NCBI RefSeq assembly: GCF_020866925.1
Contig: NZ_JAJGAK010000001.1
Location: forward strand, 1,718,189-1,782,188
From: Noviluteimonas lactosilytica
GTDB lineage: Bacteria; Pseudomonadota; Gammaproteobacteria; Xanthomonadales; Xanthomonadaceae
Direction of reading: 5' to 3'
Length of the DNA stretch: 64,000 bases
The first letter of the stretch is position 1; every line of letters starts with the position of its first letter. The translations under genes were made by a program, and so were the position numbers. The notes beneath the pieces are model-generated. The model was not told the origin of the DNA, searched no databases, and was given only the letters and a program-made list of their open reading frames with translations. This document shows positions 53,816 to 63,681 of the stretch, in pieces.

Positions 53816-54529
53816 TTACTGCGCCTGCGCCTGGAGCTTGCCGGCGCGCAGGTCGGCGGCGACCTGCTTGATGCTCTTGTTGGACAGCGGCGCATCGAAC
53901 TGCGTGCGGAAGGTCTGCACGAACGACACGCCCTCGACCATCACGTCGAACACCTGCCACTGCGCACCGGTCTTGCGCATCAGGTAATCGACCGGCGTCG
54001 CCTGGCCGCCGGCGCGGATGAACTCGCTCGACACCTTGACGATCGCGCCGCCGCGCAGCGGCGTTTCGCTCTTCACGCGCACCTTGAGGCCGGTGTCGAA
54101 GCTCAGGAGCGCCGAGCCGTAACGCGACATCAGGCTGTCGGACAACGCATCGGCGAACACCTTCACGTCCGCCTCGGCGGCGCCGCGGCCGTGGCGGCCG
54201 AGCACCAGGCGCGCCGCGTACTCGCGATCGAACATGCGATCGAATTCGGTGGCGATGAACTTGTTCAGCGCGGCCGGGTTGGTCTTGAACTCGTCGCGGC
54301 GCTTTTCGAGCGTGGCGACGATGCGCGTGCTGTTGGCGAGCACGAGCTGGCTCGGCGAGCCCTGCATCGCGGCGGCGGCGTTGGCGGCCGGGGCCGCGGG
54401 CGCCGCGTTCTGCGCGCGCACGATGGGGGAAGCGGCGAGCGTCAGGGCGACCACGACGCCACCGGCGACGAGCGCCTGCTGGAGCATGCCGCGCAACGAT
54501 GCGCTGGCAGCGGACTGGTTTCGCTTCAT
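53816..54529 (-). CDS. mlaC: Periplasmic phospholipid carrier MlaC
   Basis: A 237-residue protein with a signal peptide (cleaved near VRAQ, about residue 40), an Ala-rich stretch and the Ttg2/MlaC lipid-binding domain (about 60-225, including FKTNPAALNKFIATEFDRMFD). It shuttles phospholipids between MlaA and MlaFEDB. The ATG overlaps the mlaD stop by four bases (ATGA). Confidence 0.93.
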   Translation of the reverse strand: MKRNQSAASASLRGMLQQALVAGGVVVALTLAASPIVRAQNAAPAAPAANAAAAMQGSPSQLVLANSTRIVATLEKRRDEFKTNPAALNKFIATEFDRMFDREYAARLVLGRHGRGAAEADVKVFADALSDSLMSRYGSALLSFDTGLKVRVKSETPLRGGAIVKVSSEFIRAGGQATPVDYLMRKTGAQWQVFDVMVEGVSFVQTFRTQFDAPLSNKSIKQVAADLRAGKLQAQAQ

Positions 54530-55038
54530 GGGATCTCTTCCGTGGGGGTGGCGGAGGTGGAGGCGGCGGCCGGGGCGGTCTTCTCGCCACCGCCGGCGAA
54601 CATGTACTTGCCGACCAACTGCATGAGGTCGACCGCGGACTGGGTCAAGGCGATCTCGTCCCCGGCCTTCAGGGTTTCGACATCTCCGCCCGGGGTCAGG
54701 CCGATGTAGCTCTCGCCGAGCAAACCGCTGGTGAAGATGCCTGCCGAGGTATCGGCGGGCAGGTCCTTGTAGCGGCTGTTGATCGAGAGCGTGACGATCG
54801 AGTCGAACTTCTGCGGATCCAGGCCGATTTCCGACACCTGGCCGACGACCACGCCGCCGATCTTCACGGGCGCCGCGACGCGCAGCTGGCCGATCGTGGA
54901 GAAGCGCGCGGTGAGCGGATAGGAATCGCCGCCGAAGCCCCACTTGTTGTTGGTCGAGGCGATCGCGAGGACCAGCAGGCTCGCCAGGGCGAGCAGCAGG
55001 AACGCGCCGACCGCGAATTCGAGACGGGGACCACGCAT
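54526..55038 (-). CDS. mlaD: MCE domain protein MlaD
   Basis: A 170-residue protein with one membrane segment (about 9-29) and one MCE domain (about 40-120, ARFSTIGQLRVAAPVKIGGV and SGLLGESYIGLTPGG). MlaD hexamers form the lipid channel on MlaE. Two ATGs compete: 55038 (MRGPRLEF) has AGGAG nine bases upstream and is used; 55044 overlaps the mlaE stop but leaves only three bases from the AGGAG. Confidence 0.93.
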   Translation of the reverse strand: MRGPRLEFAVGAFLLLALASLLVLAIASTNNKWGFGGDSYPLTARFSTIGQLRVAAPVKIGGVVVGQVSEIGLDPQKFDSIVTLSINSRYKDLPADTSAGIFTSGLLGESYIGLTPGGDVETLKAGDEIALTQSAVDLMQLVGKYMFAGGGEKTAPAAASTSATPTEEIP

Positions 55039-55043
55039 GGTCA

Positions 55044-55796
55044 TCAACTCCTGAACAGCAATGCGGAAAGGACGAAATTGAACATCAGCACCAGCAGCGA
55101 GGCGTTCACGACCGCGCGGGTGGTGGCGACCGAGGTGCCCTCGATCGTCGGTTCGGCATGGAAGCCCACGTAGGCGGCGACCAGCGCGGACACCGCGCCG
55201 AAGAGCGCGGCCTTGATGAAGGCGACGAGGAAGTCGTCGTGGAAATCGACGCTGTCCTTCATCGTCTGCCAGAACGTGCCCGAGTCGATGCCGATCACGT
55301 GCACCGCCTCGAAGTAGCCGGCCGCGATCGCCATGCTGATGAAGAAGGCGGTCAGCAGCGGCACGCAGAGCACCGCGGCCCAGAAACGCGGCGCGACGGT
55401 CTTGGCGACCGGATCGATCGCCATCAGGCCGAGCGCGGTGATCTGGTCGGTCGCGCGCATCAGGCCGAGTTCCGCCGCGATCGACGAGCCCGCGCGGCCG
55501 ACGAACAACAACGCGGTCAGCACCGGCCCGAGTTCGCGATACAGGCCGAGGCCGAGCAGCGCACTCACCTGGCCGGTCGCGCCGTAGGTCTCGAGCGCGC
55601 GATAACCGAGCAGCGTCACCGACAGGCCCACGAACGCACCGCCCGCCGCCACGATGGGCAGCGAGCGCGCGCCGATCTTGTAGATCTCTCGCGTGAGTTC
55701 GGCGAAGAAGTCGCGCGTCGGCTTCGACGCACGCAACACCGAGAGCGCGAAGAGACCGGCGGCGCCGAGCGAACGCGTGGCGGCGACGAAGGGCAT
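55044..55796 (-). CDS. mlaE: Lipid asymmetry ABC permease MlaE
   Basis: A 250-residue permease with five membrane segments and the MlaE family stretches LGLGLYRELGPVLTALLFVGRAGSSIAAELG and RATDQITALGLMAIDPVA. It forms the membrane core of the MlaFEDB complex. The start codon shares one base with the mlaF stop (TGATG). Confidence 0.95.
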   Translation of the reverse strand: MPFVAATRSLGAAGLFALSVLRASKPTRDFFAELTREIYKIGARSLPIVAAGGAFVGLSVTLLGYRALETYGATGQVSALLGLGLYRELGPVLTALLFVGRAGSSIAAELGLMRATDQITALGLMAIDPVAKTVAPRFWAAVLCVPLLTAFFISMAIAAGYFEAVHVIGIDSGTFWQTMKDSVDFHDDFLVAFIKAALFGAVSALVAAYVGFHAEPTIEGTSVATTRAVVNASLLVLMFNFVLSALLFRS

Positions 55797-56590
55797 CAGG
55801 CGGCCTCCGGCGCGCGCGCCGTCATGTCGAAGGGAATGGGACCGTCGGGCTGCCCTTCGAGGAACTGGCGCACGAGGGGATCGCGCGTCGCGTCGAGTTC
55901 GGCCGGCGTGCCGGAGAACACGATGCGGCCGTTCGCGATCACCACCGCGTGGTCGGCCACCGGCATCGTCTCGTGGACGTGGTGCGTGACCACGATGCTC
56001 GTCATGCCGAGCGTTTCGTTGAGGCGGCGCACCAGGCTCATGACCACGCCGCTCGCGATCGGGTCCAGGCCCGTCAGCGGTTCGTCGTACACCATCAGCG
56101 GCGGATCGAGTGCGAGCGCGCGGGCGAGCGCGACACGGCGCGCCATGCCGCCCGAGAGTTCGCGCGGGAACAGGTCCGCGGCCGCGCGCAGACCCACCGC
56201 ATGCAGCTTCATCTCGACCAGGCGACGGATCACCGCATCGGGCAGATCGGTGTGCGTTCGCAGCGGAAGCGCGACGTTCTCGGCCGCCGTCAGGTCGGTC
56301 AGCAGACCGTTGCCCTGCAGCAGCACGCCGATCCGCTTGCGCATCGCGAGCAGGGGCTTCTGCGCCTGCGGCACCGATTCGCCGAACACTTCGACACGAC
56401 CCGCGGCGGGCGCCAGTTCGCCCGTGAGCGCGGCGAGCAGCGTCGACTTGCCGCTGCCCGACGGACCGAGCACGGCCGTCACGCTGCCGCGCGGCACGAC
56501 GAAGTCGACGTCGCGCAGGATCGTGCGGCCGCCGCGATCGAGGCGGAGACCGGTCATGCGCACGGCGGGTTGGTCGGAAGTCGTGTTCAC
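55796..56590 (-). CDS. mlaF: Lipid asymmetry ABC ATPase MlaF
   Basis: A 264-residue ATPase with Walker A GPSGSGKST, signature LSGGMARR and Walker B VYDEPLTGLDP. It powers the Mla phospholipid transporter. GTG at 56590 (MNTTSDQPAVRM) with GGA upstream is preferred over longer in-frame starts, which would enter the intergenic region before recC. It is the first gene of the mlaFEDCBA operon, with overlapping or closely spaced genes throughout. Confidence 0.93.
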   Translation of the reverse strand: MNTTSDQPAVRMTGLRLDRGGRTILRDVDFVVPRGSVTAVLGPSGSGKSTLLAALTGELAPAAGRVEVFGESVPQAQKPLLAMRKRIGVLLQGNGLLTDLTAAENVALPLRTHTDLPDAVIRRLVEMKLHAVGLRAAADLFPRELSGGMARRVALARALALDPPLMVYDEPLTGLDPIASGVVMSLVRRLNETLGMTSIVVTHHVHETMPVADHAVVIANGRIVFSGTPAELDATRDPLVRQFLEGQPDGPIPFDMTARAPEAA

Positions 56591-56779
56591 GCGATCCGGA
56601 GTGAAGGTCTGAAGTCGAAAAAACGGCGCAGCTTGGCCATCCGGCGCTGAATGCCAGCGTAGCGAAAGCCGCAAACGTGAAAGGGTGACGCCGCGCATTG
56701 TCGCAAACGTCGGGCATCAAGCGGCGGTCGGCGCGATCCAGTCTCGGAGAATGCGACGCCGTCCGGCATCATTCCGTCC

Positions 56780-59700
56780 ATGCAAGGACGCCCCGACTTC
56801 CGCCTTTACCACGGCAACGCACTGGACGTGCTCGCCGGCCTGCTGGCCGCCGAAGTCGCACGCATCCCGGACGATGGCGACTGGTTGCGGCCCGATGTCG
56901 TGCTGGTCCCGCAGTTTTCGATGCGCCGCTGGCTGCAGCAGGCGCTCGCCGAACAGGCCGGCATCTGCGCGAACCTGCGCTTCCTGACGCCCGGCGAGTT
57001 CGTCGACTTCGCGCTCGACGCGAACCTCGGCCCCGCGCCCGCCGCCGACCGCCTCGAGCCCGAGACTCTGCGATGGCACGTCCTGCGTGAACTCCAGCGT
57101 CGCCCGCCCGCCGCGCTCGCCGGCTTCCTCGGCAACGAGACCGACCCGCGCAAGGCCTGGTCGCTCGCCAACGCGCTCGCCGACACCTATGAGAAGTACC
57201 AGGCCTGGCGCCGCGACTGGCTGCTCGGCTGGGAGCGCCGCGCGCCGAAGGACGATTGGGAAGCGACGCTGTGGCGGTCGATCGCGCGCGACCGGGCGCA
57301 TCGCGCGCGGCGCATCGGCGATTACCTCGAACGATTCGGTCCGGAGGGGCGCGAGGCGCCGGCGCAATTGCCGCCGCGCCTGTTCGTGTTCGCGTGCCAG
57401 AACGTCTCGCCCGACGTGCTGCAGGTGATCGCGAGCCAGGCGCGCGCGGGCACGCAGCATTTCTACCTGCATTCGCCCGCGCGCGGCTTCTGGGGCGACC
57501 TCGGGCGCTGGTCCGCGTACACGCCGTCGCTCGACGATGCGTATCTCGCGGCCGACGACACGCCGCCGAATCCGCTGCTCGGCGCCTGGGGCCAGGCCGG
57601 CCGCGATTTCGTCGCGATGCTGGTCGGCGGCGAGATCGCGACGCCGTCGTTCGACCTCGCGCCCTTCGCCGAACCCGTGCGCGACACCCTGCTCGGCCGC
57701 ATGCAGGCCGACCTGCTCGACAATCGCGCGCCGATGCACGCGAACGTCGACGACGCGTGGCCGCGCGCGCAGGTCGATCGCTTCGACGCGAGCCTGCAAT
57801 TCCACGCCTGCCACACGCGCCTGCGCGAAGTGCAGGTGCTGCACGACCAGTTGCGCGCGCTGCTCGAAACGCGACGCGAAGGCGAACCGCAGCTGCAGCC
57901 GCGCGACATCGCCGTGCTCGCGCCCGACATCGACGCCTATGCGCCGCACATCGAAGCGGTCTTCGGTGGCGCGCTCGGCACCGCGCGCGAGTTGCCTTTC
58001 ACCATCGCCGACACGAGCCCGCTCGCGAGCGCGCCGATCGCCGAAGCATTCCTGCGATTGCTCGAGCTGCCGCTGCACGCGCCATCGCTCGCCGACCTCC
58101 TCGATCTGCTCGCGGTGCCCGCGATCGCCGCGCGCTTCGGCCTGGAAGACGCGGACCGCATGCGCGTGCAGGATTGGCTCGAATGCGCGGGCGCGCGCTG
58201 GGGCCTCGACGCGAACGACCGCGCGCGCCATGGCGCGGACGGCGACGCGTACACCATCGAGTTCGCGATCGAACGTTTGCTGCTCGGTTACGCGAGCGGC
58301 AGCGAGGAAGACATCGCCGGCATCGCACCGTGGTCCGAACTCGAAGGCCAGGCCGCGGAAGCGCTCGATGCGCTGTTGCGCTGCGTGGCGATGTTGCGCG
58401 AAATGCGCTCGCGCCTCGCAGGGCCGCATGCGCCCGCGACCTGGGCGACGCTCCTGCATCGCCTGCTCGACGAAGCCTTCGCGCCCGCGCGCGACAGCAG
58501 CGACGCCAGCATCCTGCGCCGCCTGCGCGATGCGGTCGGCCGGTTCTCCGAGGGCGCGGCGCGCGCGGACTACGACACGCCGGTCGAACACGCGATCGTG
58601 CTCGAACAACTCCGCAGCGAACTCGAAACCGCCGATGCGCGCGCACCGTTCCTCTCCGGCGGCATCTGCTTCGGCCGCATGGTGCCGATGCGCCTGATCC
58701 CGTTCCGCGTCACGTGTTTGCTCGGCATGGACGCGGACGCCTTCCCCGCGCGCGAAGGGCGCGATCCGCTGAATCGCATCGCGAACGCACTCGGCACGCC
58801 GGATCGGCGCAAGGGCGATCCCTCGCGGCGCGATGCGGACCGCTATCTGTTCCTGCAGCTGTTCGCATCCGCGGGCCGCGTGTTGTCGCTGAGCTGGTGC
58901 GGCATGGACCCGCGCGACAACTCGCGGCGCGAACCGTCGACGCTCGTCGCAGAACTGCTCGACGCGGCCGCGGCGTACCACGACGGCGACAAAGCACAGG
59001 TGCGCGAAGCGCTCGTCGTGCGCCACGCATTGCAGCCGTTCTCGCCGGCGGCGTTCGGCGCGGCGCACGCGGGCGAACGATTGCCTGCCGATGCGAAGAT
59101 CGAACCGCGCCGCTTCAGTTACGACGCGCGCTGGCAGGCGGCGTCGAACGAACCGGCGGGCATCGAGGATGCGCCGGTCTTCGCGCCGGCCGAACTCTGG
59201 TTGCCGCAGCGCGAGACGTCGCGCGGTCCGTTGTCGCTCGACCGCCTGCGTCGCTCGCTGATGCGGCCGCAAGCCGTGTACCTGCAGGAAGGTCTCGGTC
59301 TCCGCCTGCCGGAAGACGAGCCGCCGCTCGCCGAGCACGAGCCGCTCGGCGCCCCCGATGCACTCGACCAGTACACGCTGCGCCACGCCGTCTTCGACGC
59401 ATGGATGCGCGCGAACGGGCGACCCGATGCGCATGCGCTGCACGCACGCCTGCTCGCACGCGCGCTCGTCGCACCGGGTGCGGATGGACGCGCACAGATC
59501 GCCGATCTCCTCGAAGACATCGCGCCGTTCGCGCAGTTGGCGCTCGACAAGGGCTTCGGCGACGTCGCGACGCGCGCGTCCTTCGCGCACGAGTCCGCCG
59601 CGGGTGCGTTGCGCGGCACACTCGACGGCGTGCATCGACCCGGCGTGTTGCGCGTGGTGCTGCGTCCCGATGGCCTGCATGGCGGGCACGCGGTGCGTCA

Positions 59701-60148
59701 CGGCCTCGAACGCTTGTGCGCGTCGCTGCTCGGCCTCAGGTTCTTCGAGCTCGCACGCCCGGAAAAAGATGCGCCGCCGGTGTGGAGCGACCGCAAACTG
59801 CCCACGCCGAAGCGCGCCGCCGCGACGCTCGACGCGTTCTTCGCGTGGCATGACGCCGCGATGCGCACGCCGCAGGTGTTCCTGCCGAAGAGCGGCCACT
59901 GCTTCGTCGAGGTGTTGAAAGAGAAGGACGCCGATGCCGCGATCAACGCCGCACGCAACACCTGGATGGGCACGTCGTATGACGGCGGCCGCGCGGAAGC
60001 CACGCCTGCCACGCGCGTGGCCCTGCGCGGGCGCGATCCGTTCTACGACGGCGACGAAGACGCGCTGAAGCGTTTCGCGCAACTTTCCGTGGCGCTGTTC
60101 GCCGCGCTCGAGAGCGGCGAGCCGCTCGACGCCGGGGTGTTCGCATGA
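56780..60148 (+). CDS. recC: Exodeoxyribonuclease V subunit gamma RecC
   Basis: A 1122-residue RecC, the usual length. It starts MQGRPDFRLYHGNALDVLAGLLA and has the inactive helicase-like and nuclease-like domains of the family, with PQFSMRRWLQQALAEQAGIC at the N-terminus and WMGTSYDGGRAEATPATRVALRGRDPF near the end. RecC splits the strands, feeds them to RecB and RecD and reads Chi. The stop overlaps the recB start (ATGA). The 189-base gap to divergent mlaF holds a 9-base direct repeat CGCAAACGT at 56670 and 56702 but no clear promoter. Confidence 0.95.
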   Translation: MQGRPDFRLYHGNALDVLAGLLAAEVARIPDDGDWLRPDVVLVPQFSMRRWLQQALAEQAGICANLRFLTPGEFVDFALDANLGPAPAADRLEPETLRWHVLRELQRRPPAALAGFLGNETDPRKAWSLANALADTYEKYQAWRRDWLLGWERRAPKDDWEATLWRSIARDRAHRARRIGDYLERFGPEGREAPAQLPPRLFVFACQNVSPDVLQVIASQARAGTQHFYLHSPARGFWGDLGRWSAYTPSLDDAYLAADDTPPNPLLGAWGQAGRDFVAMLVGGEIATPSFDLAPFAEPVRDTLLGRMQADLLDNRAPMHANVDDAWPRAQVDRFDASLQFHACHTRLREVQVLHDQLRALLETRREGEPQLQPRDIAVLAPDIDAYAPHIEAVFGGALGTARELPFTIADTSPLASAPIAEAFLRLLELPLHAPSLADLLDLLAVPAIAARFGLEDADRMRVQDWLECAGARWGLDANDRARHGADGDAYTIEFAIERLLLGYASGSEEDIAGIAPWSELEGQAAEALDALLRCVAMLREMRSRLAGPHAPATWATLLHRLLDEAFAPARDSSDASILRRLRDAVGRFSEGAARADYDTPVEHAIVLEQLRSELETADARAPFLSGGICFGRMVPMRLIPFRVTCLLGMDADAFPAREGRDPLNRIANALGTPDRRKGDPSRRDADRYLFLQLFASAGRVLSLSWCGMDPRDNSRREPSTLVAELLDAAAAYHDGDKAQVREALVVRHALQPFSPAAFGAAHAGERLPADAKIEPRRFSYDARWQAASNEPAGIEDAPVFAPAELWLPQRETSRGPLSLDRLRRSLMRPQAVYLQEGLGLRLPEDEPPLAEHEPLGAPDALDQYTLRHAVFDAWMRANGRPDAHALHARLLARALVAPGADGRAQIADLLEDIAPFAQLALDKGFGDVATRASFAHESAAGALRGTLDGVHRPGVLRVVLRPDGLHGGHAVRHGLERLCASLLGLRFFELARPEKDAPPVWSDRKLPTPKRAAATLDAFFAWHDAAMRTPQVFLPKSGHCFVEVLKEKDADAAINAARNTWMGTSYDGGRAEATPATRVALRGRDPFYDGDEDALKRFAQLSVALFAALESGEPLDAGVFA

Positions 60149-63100
60149 GCGCCACCGTCTTCGACACGCCGCTCGACGCGCGCAGCCTGGTCGAGGCCAG
60201 CGCCGGCACGGGCAAGACGTACGCGCTCGCGGGGTTGTTCGCGCGCGCGGTGATCGTGCAACGCCTCGACGTGCCGCAGATCCTCGCGGTGACCTACACC
60301 GTCGCCGCCACCCAGGAACTGCACGAGCGCGTGCGCCTGCGCCTGCAGGCCGCCGCGCAACTTGCTGCGCAATGGCAGGAAGGCGACGGCGCCGAACGCG
60401 AAGGCGACGATGCGGAAACCGCGCTGCTTCGCCGCCTGCTCCACGACGCCCTGCACGACGCGTCGCGCGAATCGTTGCCCGCCTTGCGCCTGCGCCTGCA
60501 GCGCGGCGTGCGCGACCTCGACCTCGCCGCGATCACCACCATCCACGGCTTCTGCCAGCGCCTGCTCGCAGAACACGCGCTGCTCGCCGGCCAGCCGCTG
60601 CTGCGCACCGACATCGAGCCCGGCAACGCCGCGCAGCGCAGCCGCCTCGCGGTGGTGTTGTGGCGCACGCATGCGCGCACGCCGGAAGGCGCGGACTTCC
60701 TGCAGCGGACGTTCCGCGATGTCGATGGCCTCGCCAATTTGCTGCGCGATCTGCTGCCGCTCGAGCCGCTGCTTCCACCGCCGCCGGGAAGCGAGGCGAT
60801 CGACGCGCGCGCCGATGCGTGGCGCAATGTGCGCGGTCTCTTCCTCGCGGAAGGCGAAGCGACCTTCGAAGCACTGCGCGGCGCCGTCGCGACCGGCGTC
60901 CTGAGCAAGGCGAAGAACAAGGCGATCCCGCTCGACGCGTTGTGGGCTTGGTTTTCCGCGCAATCGGACGCGCCGCCGCATCGCACGCATCCGCAACTCG
61001 ATCGGCTGACGCCTGCATACCTCGAAGAGATCGTACTGCGCAGCCAGTACGCGCGCATTCCGCAGTCGGCGCTGGGCGACGCGGTGCAGCGTTACCTCAC
61101 GGCCGACGACGCTGTCGACCTGCTGCGCCTGCATGCGCTGCGCGACGACGCGCGTCGCGAAGACCAGGCGATCAAGCGCGACGCGCACGTGCGCGACTTC
61201 GACGATCTCGTCGACGCGGTATTCGCGGCGACCGACGATCCGAACGTCGCAACGGCGCTCACCGACGCATTGCGCGAACAGTTCCCGCTCGTCCTGGTCG
61301 ACGAATTCCAGGACACCGACGCGCGCCAGTGGGCGATCTTCTCGCGCCTGTTCGGCGACGGCGGCCTGTTGCTGGTCGGCGATCCGAAACAGGCGATCTA
61401 TCGTTTCCGCGGCGGCGACGTGCAGACGTACCTGGAGGCGCGCGCGACCGCATCCATCGCAGCGCCGCTCGATCGCAACTTCCGTTCACGCCCGTGCGTG
61501 CTCGCGGCGGTCAACCGCTTGTTCGATGCCGCGCCCGCGGCCGATGCGCTGCTCGGCGAAGGCATCGTATTCGCGGCGACGCAGCCGGGCGGTCGCGCGC
61601 TGGATGCGGACCTGCGCATCGACGACTGCGATGCGCCGGCAATCACGCTGCAACTGTTGCCGGCCAAGCCGAACAGCAAGAAAGAATGGTCGAAGGACGA
61701 ATCCATCGACCTCGCCGCGCGCACGTGCGCGCGCGCCATTCGCGATCTGTTGATGCGTGCGCGCTTCGAACGGGCGACACGTAGGGACGGCGCGGGCCAT
61801 CGACCGATCGAACCGCGCGACTGCGCCGTCCTCGTGCGCAGCCACCGCGAAGGCATCGCGATCCGCGATGCGCTCACGCACCTCGGCGTGCCCGCGGTGA
61901 GCGCCGGTCGCGGCAGCCTCTACGAATCCGATGAAGCGCAGCAGTTGCTCGCACTCTTGCTCGCCTTGTCGACGCCGGGCGACGAGCGCCGCCTGCGCGC
62001 GGTGCTCGCCACGCCGTTGTTCGGCTACGACGCCGCCGCGTTGCAGGCGCTCGAAGCCGACGGCGAACAACGCCGCCGCTGGCAACAGGACCTGGCCGAC
62101 TGGCGCCTGCGCTGGGAAGCGCATGGCCCGCAGCCGATGCTCGCGGATGTCGTCGCGCGCGAAGCCGCGCGCATGCTCGCGTTCGCGGATGGCGAGCGAC
62201 GCATGACGCACCTGCTCCAACTCGGCGAGCAACTGCAGGAAGCGCGCGCGCGTCGGCTCGGTCCGCAGGGCCAGGTCGATTGGTTGCGCGCGGCGATCGC
62301 GCATTTCGACCGCGAAGACGAAACCCAGTGGCCCAACCTGGAATCGGACGCGAGCCGCGTGCAGATCCTCACGCTGCACAAGAGCAAGGGCCTGGAGTTC
62401 CCGCTCGTGTTCCTCCCGTTCGCGGCCATCGGTCGCGCCAACGGCAGCAAGGCGCGCGTCGTGCAGTACCACGATGCGACCGGGCGCCGCGTCCGCCAGT
62501 GGAAGACGCGCCAGCCGCAACCCGGTGCGCCGTCCTGGGACGAAGCCTGCACGTTCACGAAGCGCGAAGACGTCGCCGAAGACATGCGCCTGCTGTACGT
62601 GGGCCTGACCCGCGCGCGCGACGCGTTGTGGCTGGCGACCGGCCCGCTCGCGTCGAATACGCAGTCGTCGTTGCATCGCCTGTTCGGCGGCATGTTGCCG
62701 AACGACGCAGCGCAGGACGTGTTGTCGATGCGCGAGCCCGGGGAAGGCGACAACGCGCGTCTTCCGCCCGCGATCCCCGATGCGATCCCGGCGCCGCGTA
62801 CGCCCGAACGCCGCCTGCGCCGCGACTGGTGGATCCACAGCTTCAGCCAGTTGCATCGCCAGCACGCGCACGGCATGCAGGCGCTCGCCGACGAAGCGCC
62901 CGCCGACGACGAGCGTCCGCTCGCGCCGATCGATCCGCAGGAAGCGGTCGCGCCGCGCTTCGCCGGCACGCGCTTCGGCAATGCGTTGCACCACGCGCTG
63001 GAGCATGTCGCGTTCGCCGAATGGCGCGATCTCGACGGCACGAACATCGATGCGAAGCAACGCGCGATCCTCCGCGATGCGTTGCGTTCGCAGGACTACC

Positions 63101-63681
63101 CGGAGTCGGATTTCGACGCCGGCGTGCAAGAACTCGCGCCGCTGATCGCGCGCACGCTCAACGCGCCGTTGCCCGAAGGCGTGCGCCTGGCCGATGTCGA
63201 CGATGCCGCGCGCGTCGCCGAACTCGAATTCCACTTCACGCTCGCCGACGCGGACGTGCCGGCGCTGCTGGCCGTGCTGCAGGCGCACGGCATCGCGACG
63301 GGACGCCGCGACTTCGGCACATGGCCGCGCCTGTCGGGCCTGATGACCGGCAAGATCGACCTCACCTATCGCGTCGACGGGCGCGTGTACGTCATCGACT
63401 ACAAGTCCAACCGCCTGCCCGGGTGGGATGCGGCGTCGCTCGCGCAGGCGATGGCGGCGAGCGAGTACGACCTGCAGGCCCTGCTGTACGCGGTCGCCGT
63501 GCATCGCTGGTTGCGCATGCGCCTGGGTGGACGCGATGCGGCGACGCAGGCCTTCGGCGGTGTGCGCTACCTGTTCTGTCGCGGGCTCGATGCGGGAGAT
63601 CCCGCGCGCGGCGTCGCGACCCCGGCACTTTCGCCGGAATTGATCCATGCGGTCGACGATCTGCTGGGAGGCATTGCATGA
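60145..63681 (+). CDS. recB: Exodeoxyribonuclease V subunit beta RecB
   Basis: A 1178-residue UvrD-type helicase-nuclease. Walker A ASAGTGKT (18-25), motif II LVDEFQDTD (about 385-393), HKSKGLEFPLVFLP and VGLTRARD are intact, and the C-terminal nuclease has the catalytic VIDYKSNRLP (Asp1085, Lys1087). It is the slow 3'-5' motor and the nuclease of RecBCD. It is coupled to recC and recD by ATGA overlaps. Confidence 0.96.
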   Translation: MSATVFDTPLDARSLVEASAGTGKTYALAGLFARAVIVQRLDVPQILAVTYTVAATQELHERVRLRLQAAAQLAAQWQEGDGAEREGDDAETALLRRLLHDALHDASRESLPALRLRLQRGVRDLDLAAITTIHGFCQRLLAEHALLAGQPLLRTDIEPGNAAQRSRLAVVLWRTHARTPEGADFLQRTFRDVDGLANLLRDLLPLEPLLPPPPGSEAIDARADAWRNVRGLFLAEGEATFEALRGAVATGVLSKAKNKAIPLDALWAWFSAQSDAPPHRTHPQLDRLTPAYLEEIVLRSQYARIPQSALGDAVQRYLTADDAVDLLRLHALRDDARREDQAIKRDAHVRDFDDLVDAVFAATDDPNVATALTDALREQFPLVLVDEFQDTDARQWAIFSRLFGDGGLLLVGDPKQAIYRFRGGDVQTYLEARATASIAAPLDRNFRSRPCVLAAVNRLFDAAPAADALLGEGIVFAATQPGGRALDADLRIDDCDAPAITLQLLPAKPNSKKEWSKDESIDLAARTCARAIRDLLMRARFERATRRDGAGHRPIEPRDCAVLVRSHREGIAIRDALTHLGVPAVSAGRGSLYESDEAQQLLALLLALSTPGDERRLRAVLATPLFGYDAAALQALEADGEQRRRWQQDLADWRLRWEAHGPQPMLADVVAREAARMLAFADGERRMTHLLQLGEQLQEARARRLGPQGQVDWLRAAIAHFDREDETQWPNLESDASRVQILTLHKSKGLEFPLVFLPFAAIGRANGSKARVVQYHDATGRRVRQWKTRQPQPGAPSWDEACTFTKREDVAEDMRLLYVGLTRARDALWLATGPLASNTQSSLHRLFGGMLPNDAAQDVLSMREPGEGDNARLPPAIPDAIPAPRTPERRLRRDWWIHSFSQLHRQHAHGMQALADEAPADDERPLAPIDPQEAVAPRFAGTRFGNALHHALEHVAFAEWRDLDGTNIDAKQRAILRDALRSQDYPESDFDAGVQELAPLIARTLNAPLPEGVRLADVDDAARVAELEFHFTLADADVPALLAVLQAHGIATGRRDFGTWPRLSGLMTGKIDLTYRVDGRVYVIDYKSNRLPGWDAASLAQAMAASEYDLQALLYAVAVHRWLRMRLGGRDAATQAFGGVRYLFCRGLDAGDPARGVATPALSPELIHAVDDLLGGIA

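Noticed and set aside
56717-60082. A 1121-codon open frame antisense to recC
   Set aside because: It mirrors recC codons, has no recognisable domain and is His/Arg/Ala-rich, as expected of a GC-driven shadow frame.
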